From assembly GCF_004770045.1 (NCBI RefSeq), contig NZ_RQFO01000016.1, forward strand, positions 211,501 through 275,500: a DNA stretch of 64,000 nt, given 5' to 3'. The notes under the pieces are model-generated. The model did not search any database. It had not been told where the DNA came from and saw nothing but the letters and a program-made list of their open reading frames with translations. This stretch comes from Leptospira montravelensis. Its GTDB lineage: Bacteria; Spirochaetota; Leptospiria; Leptospirales; Leptospiraceae. Shown here in pieces: positions 1 through 7,952 of this stretch. The stretch's first letter is position 1, and each line of letters begins with the position of its first letter. The position numbers and the translations under genes are program-made.

Positions 1-1119
1 ATGAAAACTCCTTCCGGTTCCAATAAGGCCGCCCTTACCTACCAAATCCTCGGCCGCTATTTACCGGATGAAGTGTTCGCACATTTGAGTGATGCGGAAA
101 TTGAATCACTTCTGCTGAAAGTAGAATCCAACCCTTCCCCAACAAAACGGCAAGAAAAAGACATCCTCCTTTCCTTTACCAATTTCCTTCAAAAGAATCA
201 GCAAAAAACAAAAGGGAAATCTGCGAAGATCGATGATTCACCCAAAAAAGCAGGGAATTCTGCGTTTCAACTTGGAAATGAACCCCACGTGGGTGGCTTT
301 ACGAATAACTACAACCATCCCCGAAATCCAAGCAGTTCAGATGAGAAATATACGTATAACGAACATCCAGATTCAAATGAATTGTATTCCTTACTCCAGG
401 AAATTCTAAAAGAAGAAGAAACTAAAGCCAACTCTCCGCTTTGGCCCGAACTTCCCAAATTTTCCTTAGAAATGCTCCGCCATTTGACTATGGATGAGTC
501 ATCAGAAGTAGTGGCCCGGGTCCTTAGCTTTTCTGATCCGGAAACGGCATCCGAGGTTTTAGCCGAATATCCGGAAAACCATAGAGAAAATATCATTTTA
601 GCACTTTCCGAAATTGACTACCATTCGGACAGAGAACGCGACCAACTGGAACGGTTTCTACGTTTCAAAATGGAACTGATCGAGAAAAAAATGCCGGTTT
701 CTAAAATTCGCAGCCGGAAAGCCAAAACGGCAGGGGAAATTCTCACACGACTTCCTTTTTTGCCATCTCAAAATTTAATTGAACGAATTCAGAAAAAAAG
801 CCCAGAATATGCCGAAACTATAGTAGAACACTACTTTCGTTTGGAAGACCTCCTTCATTTAGGAAGGACGAGTCTTACTCGGTTTTTTTCTGAGATCCAT
901 CCTCTTGTCATAGCTTGTGCTTTGAAGGGAGTAGAGACGGATTTCCGTGACCAAGTGTATTCCAATTTGGAATCTTGGCTCGTAAAAGAAATAAAGATCG
1001 AATGGGATTCGTTAGGTCCTGTTTCACTCGCGGAGATCGAAGAAGCTCAAAAAGGTATCTTAGATCGTTTGCGGGAAGCAATGGATGAAGGCAAAGTGAA
1101 ACTCTGGAGATTGAAGTAA
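1..1119 (+). CDS. fliG: FliG-family flagellar motor switch protein (divergent)
   Basis: FliG forms the cytoplasmic switch ring that couples FliF to stator torque. The 372-residue product has the FliG C-terminal fold: a segment around residues 280-310 (EDLLHLGRTSL...ACALKG) and an ending with LGPVSLAEIEEAQKGI, both typical of FliG. Around residues 160-195 lies a FliG middle-domain stretch (FSDPETASEVLAEYP), but the usual EHPQ motif reads ESSEV. Residues about 65-140 form a polar low-complexity linker, so the N-terminal FliF-binding domain looks shortened. The gene begins at the first base of the window, so its RBS and upstream partner (fliF would be expected) cannot be seen. fliH follows after 4 bases. 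Spirochaetes carry several FliG paralogues, and this looks like a divergent one. Confidence 0.8.
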   Translation: MKTPSGSNKAALTYQILGRYLPDEVFAHLSDAEIESLLLKVESNPSPTKRQEKDILLSFTNFLQKNQQKTKGKSAKIDDSPKKAGNSAFQLGNEPHVGGFTNNYNHPRNPSSSDEKYTYNEHPDSNELYSLLQEILKEEETKANSPLWPELPKFSLEMLRHLTMDESSEVVARVLSFSDPETASEVLAEYPENHRENIILALSEIDYHSDRERDQLERFLRFKMELIEKKMPVSKIRSRKAKTAGEILTRLPFLPSQNLIERIQKKSPEYAETIVEHYFRLEDLLHLGRTSLTRFFSEIHPLVIACALKGVETDFRDQVYSNLESWLVKEIKIEWDSLGPVSLAEIEEAQKGILDRLREAMDEGKVKLWRLK

Positions 1120-1123
1120 GTAT

Positions 1124-2047
1124 ATGGCAAAACTCGTCTTTAAACCAATCCAAATTGCCGACTTACAAGAAGAAGTTGAAATCCAACTTCCTGATAAGTA
1201 CAAAAAATTTCATAAAACCGACGAACAAGAAGACTTCGAGATAGACCAAGAAGGGAATATCATCGAACAATACCAAGGTCCATCGATTGAAGAAATCGAA
1301 GCGGAACTCCAAAGGTATCGCCAAGAGACAGAAGAACAAGTTCGTCAATTATTAGAAGACGCAAAAAAACAAGCCAAAGCCATTGAAGAAGAAGGTAGAA
1401 CCAAAGCCTTCCAAATGGTTCAAGACTCCAAAGAAAAAATTAAATTAGAAGAAGACTCTGGCCGCGCCAAAGCAGAACAAATCTTAGATCGTGCCAAGAT
1501 GGAAGTCGAACGTATGATCAAAGAAGCCGAAATGAAACAGGCTGAGATCGAACACGAAGCCTACCAAAAAGGATATGATGCCGGTCGTGAAGTAGGTTTC
1601 AAAAAAGGTCAAGGAGAAGTGAGGCGACTCATTGACAGGTTAGGAACTATCATTGGTAAGGCGATCGACATTCGCGAAGAAATGATTGCTGCATCTGAAA
1701 AACAAATGGTAGAAATGATTCTTGTCATTGCAAGAAAAGTAATCAAAGACGAAATCATTGAACGTAAAGAAATTGTACTTAATAATATTCGCGAAGCAAT
1801 GAAACGAATCAAAGACCGTGATCGTATTGATATTCGCGTAAACTTTGCCGACTTGGAGCTCACAACAGCTCATAAAGATGAACTTATCAAACTAATGGAA
1901 TCACTCAGAAAAGTAAACATTTACGAAGATTCTCGTGTAGACCGCGGTGGTGTGATCATCGAAACAGATGTGGGAGCGATCGACGCAAGGATCTCCACTC
2001 AGCTCAAAGAAATCGAAGAGGCAATTCGAAACGTAGAGCCGATATGA
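1124..2047 (+). CDS. fliH: Flagellar assembly protein FliH
   Basis: FliH regulates the FliI export ATPase of the flagellar type III secretion system at the cytoplasmic face. The 307-residue protein has the spirochaete FliH opening (MAKLVFKPIQ), a long charged coiled coil from about residue 45 to 155 rich in E/K/Q, a YDAGREVGFKKGQGE turn typical of FliH/YscL/V-ATPase E-like stalks, and a globular C-terminus with IARKVIKDEI and VDRGGVIIETDVGAIDARI. It lies 4 bases after the FliG-like gene and overlaps the next gene by ATGA. The usual follower fliI is absent; two sensor-like genes take its place. Confidence 0.9.
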   Translation: MAKLVFKPIQIADLQEEVEIQLPDKYKKFHKTDEQEDFEIDQEGNIIEQYQGPSIEEIEAELQRYRQETEEQVRQLLEDAKKQAKAIEEEGRTKAFQMVQDSKEKIKLEEDSGRAKAEQILDRAKMEVERMIKEAEMKQAEIEHEAYQKGYDAGREVGFKKGQGEVRRLIDRLGTIIGKAIDIREEMIAASEKQMVEMILVIARKVIKDEIIERKEIVLNNIREAMKRIKDRDRIDIRVNFADLELTTAHKDELIKLMESLRKVNIYEDSRVDRGGVIIETDVGAIDARISTQLKEIEEAIRNVEPI

Positions 2048-4032
2048 TTTCGAAAACCCGTTTTTACCAAATCGTTTTCGGGTTCGCATTTGTTTTGTCA
2101 CCAGCTTTGTTCAGTTTGGCGGCAGAACCTTGCGGAACTTTAATTACATCGTTCGAAAAACCAATTGTATTAAAAACTGATTGGTTGTTTAGAAAAGGTG
2201 ACAATTTAGATTGGAGAGATGAAACGGTTGAAGAATCCTTCTGGGTTAAACGTTCTGTTCCTGATTACGGAATTTCAAAAACGGAAAACCTAACGGGTTA
2301 TCATTGGTATCGTTGCTCCTTCTTTTTGCCAGAAAATTATACAACTCCGGTAGAACCAATTGCCATCCAATTGGGACGAATTCGAGACATTGATGAGTTT
2401 TATCTAAACGGAACACTCATTGATAAAACGGGAACGGTTCTACCTAAAATGGAGGTAGATTTCCAAAAAATTCGAATTTATTCCCTACCAACTCACCTTC
2501 TTAAACCTGGCCTCAATATTATGGCCATTCGGATATATGCAGCCACCAATTTAAATGGACTCAAGGAGGCACCGACAATAGCAAAGGAACGCCTGTTACG
2601 TGAGGCAGTTTTTTCAAAAGAAGCCTTTGCGATGGTTTGTGGATATGTATTTATCTTTATGGGAATTTACTTTTTGGTAGGTTCCATAGTTCGTGGAAGA
2701 GCTGGAGAAAATTTCTTTTTCGCATTATTTTCTATTTTTATGGGAATTTATGTTCTCATCCGCACACAACATAGAGACATCTTATTCGATAGTTTTACTT
2801 GGTCTTATGTAGCAGAACTTTTAGTACTCATTTGCCTTCCTATATTTTTTATCAATTTCATGCACCAATACCTAAAAATGAAACGTAGTTTGGTGTTACT
2901 CGGTTACGAAGTTTTTCTTTTTGCATTATTTGTAATCACCTTGTTTTTCAGAACACCCAAAACTTGGATTTTGGTAATCGCCCTCTTCAACTACACTTTA
3001 CCAGTGGCAATGGGTTTAGTAATTTATCTGTTTGTTAAAAATGGAAAAGCAAACATAGCAAAGGTGAAATTCATTCTCATCGGGATTGCCTGTATTTTAC
3101 CAACTGTTCTTATTGATAGCCTCTCCGCTTTAGAAGTCATTTCCTTGCCTGGAACATTATACCTTGGATTTCTGATATTTTTAGTGATGATTTCAATCCA
3201 ACTTTCAAATGATATTGTTTTGGGATTAGAAAACTTTATCGAACAAGAAAAAGAACTCATCCAAATGGAAAGGGTCAAAACTGGATTTTTAATTAATTTA
3301 TCTTCTGAATTTAAATCAGGAATGGAAAAAATTAAGAACGCTATTGATAATATTTCAGCTAGCCAAAATAAAATTTCAACAAAAGAACAAACTAAAACAA
3401 CCCCAAAAAAAGCTGCAAAAAAGAAAACCAAAGCTAAAACCAGTGTCACAAAGCAAGATTTAGATCCCATCAAACAAGCTGAAGATCACATATCTTACAT
3501 GAGTTATATGGTTGAAGAAGCAATTCTACTTAGAAAATTAGAAGACAAAACATACATTCCATTTTACGAAACATTCTCCGTAACTGAGTTAATTAAACAC
3601 TGTGTTTCTAATATTGAAAACCACTTGGAACAACACAGAAAATCTACTACAATTGATGTAAAACCCAAAGACCTAGAAATTTATTTTCCGAAAGAATTAC
3701 TTTTCTGTATTTTAAGAAATCTAATTGAAAATGCATATCAATATACAGATCCAAAGACAGACATTAATATAGAGTTTTTTAACCGCGATGGATTTCACCA
3801 ACTCATCGTAATGGACGAAGGTATGGGCCTTAGCCAATTAGAAATGGAAACGATCTTTCAAAAGTTCGTCAGAGGTTACCGAGATAAAAAAAATGAAATT
3901 CCAGGTGCCGGCATAGGCTTAACTTTAGTAGAAGCTACTACGAAATTTCTTGGTGGAACCGTAAGTTTAAAATCAAGCGAAGGGATGGGAGCGAAATTTA
4001 CAATCCGTATCCCGGAGAAACCAAAAAAATGA
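2044..4032 (+). CDS. 7TMR-DISM receptor with degenerate histidine-kinase module
   Basis: This is a 662-residue membrane receptor. A signal peptide (cleavage likely after SLAA) is followed by a periplasmic jelly-roll sensor domain to about residue 180 (IQLGRIRDIDEFYLNG), seven membrane helices (about 195-395), then a cytoplasmic kinase-like part. The HATPase domain looks intact: N-box LRNLIENAYQY near 560, DEGMGL near 592 and GAGIGL near 623. The phospho-acceptor box near 415 reads FLINLSSEFKS, with Ser where the catalytic His should stand, and a Lys-rich insert (about 445-471) splits the dimerisation helices. It probably binds ATP but cannot autophosphorylate on a normal H-box. The start overlaps the fliH stop (ATGA), so translation is probably coupled to the flagellar genes. 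Confidence 0.85.
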   Translation: MISKTRFYQIVFGFAFVLSPALFSLAAEPCGTLITSFEKPIVLKTDWLFRKGDNLDWRDETVEESFWVKRSVPDYGISKTENLTGYHWYRCSFFLPENYTTPVEPIAIQLGRIRDIDEFYLNGTLIDKTGTVLPKMEVDFQKIRIYSLPTHLLKPGLNIMAIRIYAATNLNGLKEAPTIAKERLLREAVFSKEAFAMVCGYVFIFMGIYFLVGSIVRGRAGENFFFALFSIFMGIYVLIRTQHRDILFDSFTWSYVAELLVLICLPIFFINFMHQYLKMKRSLVLLGYEVFLFALFVITLFFRTPKTWILVIALFNYTLPVAMGLVIYLFVKNGKANIAKVKFILIGIACILPTVLIDSLSALEVISLPGTLYLGFLIFLVMISIQLSNDIVLGLENFIEQEKELIQMERVKTGFLINLSSEFKSGMEKIKNAIDNISASQNKISTKEQTKTTPKKAAKKKTKAKTSVTKQDLDPIKQAEDHISYMSYMVEEAILLRKLEDKTYIPFYETFSVTELIKHCVSNIENHLEQHRKSTTIDVKPKDLEIYFPKELLFCILRNLIENAYQYTDPKTDINIEFFNRDGFHQLIVMDEGMGLSQLEMETIFQKFVRGYRDKKNEIPGAGIGLTLVEATTKFLGGTVSLKSSEGMGAKFTIRIPEKPKK

Positions 4033-6026
4033 AATCCTTTGTATTCAAACGAATCCTTATTCTCTGTTTACTCTTTTTAGTTTCGAATTGTTCTCGCTCC
4101 ACGGACGAAAATACTGTAGTATTAAGGTTAGACGGCGAAGATTGGGGAATTTATTTTCACAATAATGCAGATATACTTAGCAACGAATTCAATGCAAATA
4201 ACCTTGATATTACTACCGTACCAAGTAATTTTCGAAACTTAAATAGAAATTACCGTGGATCTATTTGGGTTAGAAAAAGTTTTGAAATCACAACAGAACA
4301 ACACCAAAAATCCTTAGCACTACAACTTGGAAAAATCTACCAATCAGATGAAGTTTTTATCAATGGTGTTTTAATTGGAAAAAATAATTCTGCCTTCGGA
4401 AAAGACCCAGAAGAATTTGCATTCGGTAGACCAAGAATCTACCCAATCCCACATGATTTATTGTTAGAAGGCGAAAATGTTCTAATTATCAAAATCGATT
4501 CTTCACTCTCAACTTCTGCAGGCATCATCACTGGCCCCATTCGTATCGTTACTTACGAAGAAGCTCTCAACGGCAATTTGTATGATTCGCTCGTAGAACT
4601 AATCTTTGTTGGGTTTTATCTTTTTATTGCCCTATTTTTCTTTATTAATTTTTTCAATCTACGAGATAAAAAAGAATATCTAAGTTTTAGTATTCTGGCA
4701 CTTATTTTCTCTGGTTACGAATTGTCCAAAAACGAAGTTCGATTTTTTTTGATCAATCAATTTGCCATTTTAAAATTTATCGAATATTCATTTCTCCTAA
4801 TACTTCCTTACGGATTCATTAAATTTATCCAAGATTTCTTTGAACTAAAACCATTTAAATACCAAAGACTATATTTATTAACACAGTTTTTATTTATCGC
4901 AGTTTTCGCATTAGTTTCGAATCCAGTGTTTTGGTATAACTTTATTGGTTATTGGGATATCCATTTACTAGCAGTTATTGGTTATGCGATATATGTAACA
5001 TTTATCAAATTTCGCGAACAAAAACGTGGTTCTGCAATCCACCTATTAGCCCTTATTTATCTACTATATTCTATACTAAAAGAAATTTTAATTGAGAGAG
5101 GTTATTTAAACTCACCTTCTTCTCTTGAAACAAGTTTTTTGGTTTATTTAATTTTAATGACCCTCGCACTACGTTTCCAATTTTTAATGATGAAACGTAA
5201 ACTTCAAAATAGATACGAAAGGTTAAAAGAAGCTGACTCCCTACGGGAAAAAATATTTTATTATATGGATGCAATGATATCTGGCCCATTGAAATCCATG
5301 AAAGAAAAATTGATTTCTTATCGCGAATCTAACCAAAAAACCAAAGATAAAAATTTAGTTAAAGAAGTGATAGAAGTCCAATCATCAATCGACAATGTGA
5401 TGGATGATATCATTGAACTTTCTCGTTTGGAAGTCTTAAAGGAAGTTCCCTTTAAAGAGCAAGTTAACTTTGTTTCTTTTATCAATGAAGTAATTCCGGA
5501 AGATGACATTACATATTCCATTAAAGTAAATCCAGAAACAGAAATTCATAACAGTTTGGATTTAATTAACTCAGTCGTTGTAAGACTAGTTGATTTTCCG
5601 CCTTTCAAAGAATTCAATCATAATGATTTAATTATTACCCAAGACTTACGAGGAAATGTTCATTTCCGATTTTTATTATTTCACAGTAATCCGAAAGTTT
5701 CACAAAGATTATTTACTGAATTAGTAGAGAATTATAATACCTTGACACCTATAAAAGTAAAATGGGCTATCATTCTTGAGATCGTAAGACTATTAGGTGC
5801 AAAGATTGATTTCAAAATCATCAAAAAGAAATACCTAAAAATCGACTTAGGCATTGCAGCAATCGTCCCAGTTTCCGAATTGCAACCAATCAAAGAATCA
5901 AAAGCTTCGAATCAATCAACTCCAAACAAAACAGAAAAGGAAGATTGGAGAGTTACTTTAAAACGTATTTGGAAAGTATTGAAAGAAACTGAGATTAAGA
6001 TTCCCAATTTTAAAAAGAAAAAATAA
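4029..6026 (+). CDS. 7TMR-DISM lipoprotein receptor with pseudokinase tail
   Basis: This 665-residue protein is arranged like its upstream neighbour. It has a lipoprotein signal ending LFLVSNC (Cys21), a periplasmic jelly-roll domain (LALQLGKIYQSDEVFINGVLIG), seven membrane helices (about 185-385) and a cytoplasmic tail. The tail keeps a helical DHp-like stretch (REKIFYYMDAMISGPLKSM; about 410-465), but there is no phospho-acceptor His in the right context and no recognisable N, G1 or G2 box, so it should bind neither phosphate nor ATP. It overlaps the preceding gene by ATGA. The pair may form a hetero-oligomer in which one partner binds ATP and the other senses; that is inference. No response regulator is adjacent. 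Confidence 0.8.
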   Translation: MKSFVFKRILILCLLFLVSNCSRSTDENTVVLRLDGEDWGIYFHNNADILSNEFNANNLDITTVPSNFRNLNRNYRGSIWVRKSFEITTEQHQKSLALQLGKIYQSDEVFINGVLIGKNNSAFGKDPEEFAFGRPRIYPIPHDLLLEGENVLIIKIDSSLSTSAGIITGPIRIVTYEEALNGNLYDSLVELIFVGFYLFIALFFFINFFNLRDKKEYLSFSILALIFSGYELSKNEVRFFLINQFAILKFIEYSFLLILPYGFIKFIQDFFELKPFKYQRLYLLTQFLFIAVFALVSNPVFWYNFIGYWDIHLLAVIGYAIYVTFIKFREQKRGSAIHLLALIYLLYSILKEILIERGYLNSPSSLETSFLVYLILMTLALRFQFLMMKRKLQNRYERLKEADSLREKIFYYMDAMISGPLKSMKEKLISYRESNQKTKDKNLVKEVIEVQSSIDNVMDDIIELSRLEVLKEVPFKEQVNFVSFINEVIPEDDITYSIKVNPETEIHNSLDLINSVVVRLVDFPPFKEFNHNDLIITQDLRGNVHFRFLLFHSNPKVSQRLFTELVENYNTLTPIKVKWAIILEIVRLLGAKIDFKIIKKKYLKIDLGIAAIVPVSELQPIKESKASNQSTPNKTEKEDWRVTLKRIWKVLKETEIKIPNFKKKK

Positions 6027-6037
6027 ATTTATTATTC

Positions 6038-6664
6038 ATGATCATAAAGTATCTGACACATCCGAATCCAGAATCATTAAGAAAGGCCTTCGAAGGTTGT
6101 CAGGAACTCACGTATTCAAAGGATGAATTTTTATTTCATGGTGGCGATCCAGTTGGTTACATGGATCTATTAGTGACAGGTGACCTTCAGGTATTCAAAT
6201 ATGATGGGAATATGAATGAAGTTACTTTAACTTTCTTTCGCCCTGTTAGTATCATCGCAGAATGGGCCGTCATCCAAGGAATTCCTTACCCAGCTTCAGG
6301 AAGATTTACCAAAACAAGTACGATTTTAAGAATGCCTCTTTCCGAAGTGCAAACACGCATACATAAAAATATTGAGCTAAACCATATTCTCATGCACTCG
6401 CTAATGAATAAAATTGATACATTAAATTTAGCGATCAATCGCGGATTAACAATGGATGCGATGCAAAGGGTAGCACATTTTTTATTTTACGGAACGCCTG
6501 ATTCTCTGGCATTAAAACAAACGCAAATGGCCTCCCTTCTCTATCTAAGACCAGAAACTTTTTCTAGAATTCTCAAACAATTAAAAGATCAGGGTCTCAT
6601 TGATAACCAAAAAGGAGAAATATCCATTTTAGACAAAGAAGGTTTGCTTAAAATTTTGGCTTAG
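6038..6664 (+). CDS. Crp/Fnr-family regulator, DNR-like
   Basis: This 208-residue regulator has an N-terminal cyclic-nucleotide-binding-type beta barrel (about 15-110, with FHGGDPVGYMDLLVTGDLQVF) and a C-terminal winged helix (about 150-205) whose recognition region reads LKQTQMASLLYLRPETFSRI. It has no N-terminal cysteine cluster, so it is not an oxygen-sensing FNR; the DNR/NnrR type that senses NO through haem fits better. It lies directly upstream of nnrS, and perfect TTGAT-N4-ATCAA boxes precede nnrS and norC, which points to this protein as the cluster's regulator. The upstream RBS is weak. It starts only 11 bases after the preceding receptor gene, so some read-through from the flagellar side is possible. 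Confidence 0.85.
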   Translation: MIIKYLTHPNPESLRKAFEGCQELTYSKDEFLFHGGDPVGYMDLLVTGDLQVFKYDGNMNEVTLTFFRPVSIIAEWAVIQGIPYPASGRFTKTSTILRMPLSEVQTRIHKNIELNHILMHSLMNKIDTLNLAINRGLTMDAMQRVAHFLFYGTPDSLALKQTQMASLLYLRPETFSRILKQLKDQGLIDNQKGEISILDKEGLLKILA

Positions 6665-6667
6665 TTC

Positions 6668-6681
6668 TTGATTTGAATCAA
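6668..6681. promoter_or_regulatory. FNR/DNR-type box upstream of nnrS
   Basis: TTGATTTGAATCAA is a perfect match to the TTGAT-N4-ATCAA consensus of the FNR/DNR family. It sits 40 bases (centre) upstream of the nnrS ATG. A TCTAAT hexamer at 6691-6696 lies 17 bases after its first half (TTGATT), so the box may overlap the -35 element instead of sitting at the usual activating distance. Confidence 0.75.
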
Positions 6682-6714
6682 TGAAATGATTCTAATTTCC
6701 AATAGGATCAAATC

Positions 6715-7941
6715 ATGAAGACTTCTTTTTTTCAGTGGAGTTTATGGAATACAGCATTCCGGCCATTTTTTTGGTTCGGATCGGTGTACGGCATTTTAGT
6801 AATCGGATTTTGGTTATTAATTCTATCAAATGCGATTACGAATCCCATTCAAATTAACTCGATTCATTGGCATTCTTATGAAATGGTATTTGGATTTTCC
6901 AAAGCAATAGTCCTCGGATTCCTTTTTACGGCAGTTCAAAACTGGACTAACTCAAGTATCATAAAAGGTAAAAATCTATTTTTCCTTCTTCTCTTTTGGA
7001 CTTTAGGAAGATTTTCTATGTATCCGCTGGGGATTGTTTCTTATTTATCTTTTGGTTTAGATATTAGTTCCGACTTAATGGTCATCCTTTTACTTTATCC
7101 CAAACTTACAGTGCCTACCCAAAAACACAATCGTCCTATTCTTTATCATTACGGATTATTTTCAGTATTTCACTTGTTAGCTGGTATCGCTGCACGGTCT
7201 GTATTAAATTCAGAAATGACTTTATTGTATATTCATCTAAGTATTTTTGTAATTCTATTTCTCATTTTGATTATTGGCGGACGAGTTGTTCCTTTCTTTA
7301 CAGGTGTTGTCATACAAGGATATTCATTCAAACGAATGCCAAAACTAGAAACGGTTATCCTATATTTGCCATTTGTATTTTATGTTTCCAAATTGATCCA
7401 GGGTAATTTAGTCAATAGTGAGTCCATACACTTGGATATTGCGAATTTGAATCTTTCCAGTTTAATACTTATCACAACTTTTTTAGTTAGTTTTACTTTG
7501 TTTGTTACCAATCTGATTCGATACGTTTCATGGAAACCTTGGAGATCATACAAAAAACCAATTCTTTGGATTTTGTATACTGGTTACTTCTGGGTCTGTT
7601 TAGGATTTTTATTGTATAGCCTCGCGTATTTAGGCTTCTTTCCCGTATCATCTGCGATTCACAGTTTGACTGTTGGAGGTATCGGAGTTTTTATCTATGG
7701 GATGATCACTCGTGTGAGTTTAGGCCATACAGGAAGGAGCATTGTTGCATCTCCTCTCACTGTAGGTGCTTATGTTATATTAAATTTTGCGGTGCTTGTC
7801 CGAGTATTTTTTCCACTTTTTGGAAAATACACCTGGGCCTTCCATTTATCAGGGATTTGTTGGATCTTAGCGTTTAGTTTGTTTATTTTTCAATACACAA
7901 AAATTTTGTTTAGCCCAAGACCAGACGGAAAACCAGCTTAA
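6715..7941 (+). CDS. nnrS: NnrS-family haem-copper membrane protein
   Basis: NnrS is a polytopic membrane protein linked to relief of nitrosative stress and regularly found in denitrification and NO-reductase regulons. The 408-residue product is almost wholly hydrophobic with about 12 membrane helices. It shows family motifs: RPFFWFGSVYG near the N-terminus, HWHSYEMVFGFSKAIVLGFLFTA (about 45-70, with His residues that could bind metal), GGRVVPFFT (about 190-200) and an ITRVSLGHTGR motif near 340. An AGGA lies 8 bases before the ATG. A perfect FNR-type box precedes it. It converges on norD, with only 11 bases between the two stop codons. Confidence 0.9.
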   Translation: MKTSFFQWSLWNTAFRPFFWFGSVYGILVIGFWLLILSNAITNPIQINSIHWHSYEMVFGFSKAIVLGFLFTAVQNWTNSSIIKGKNLFFLLLFWTLGRFSMYPLGIVSYLSFGLDISSDLMVILLLYPKLTVPTQKHNRPILYHYGLFSVFHLLAGIAARSVLNSEMTLLYIHLSIFVILFLILIIGGRVVPFFTGVVIQGYSFKRMPKLETVILYLPFVFYVSKLIQGNLVNSESIHLDIANLNLSSLILITTFLVSFTLFVTNLIRYVSWKPWRSYKKPILWILYTGYFWVCLGFLLYSLAYLGFFPVSSAIHSLTVGGIGVFIYGMITRVSLGHTGRSIVASPLTVGAYVILNFAVLVRVFFPLFGKYTWAFHLSGICWILAFSLFIFQYTKILFSPRPDGKPA

Positions 7942-7952
7942 AGTTTTAGATT

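Noticed and set aside
3024..3473. A 149-codon frame antisense to the first 7TMR-DISM gene
   Set aside because: It is a shadow of the Lys-rich insert and membrane helices, with no RBS or independent spacing.
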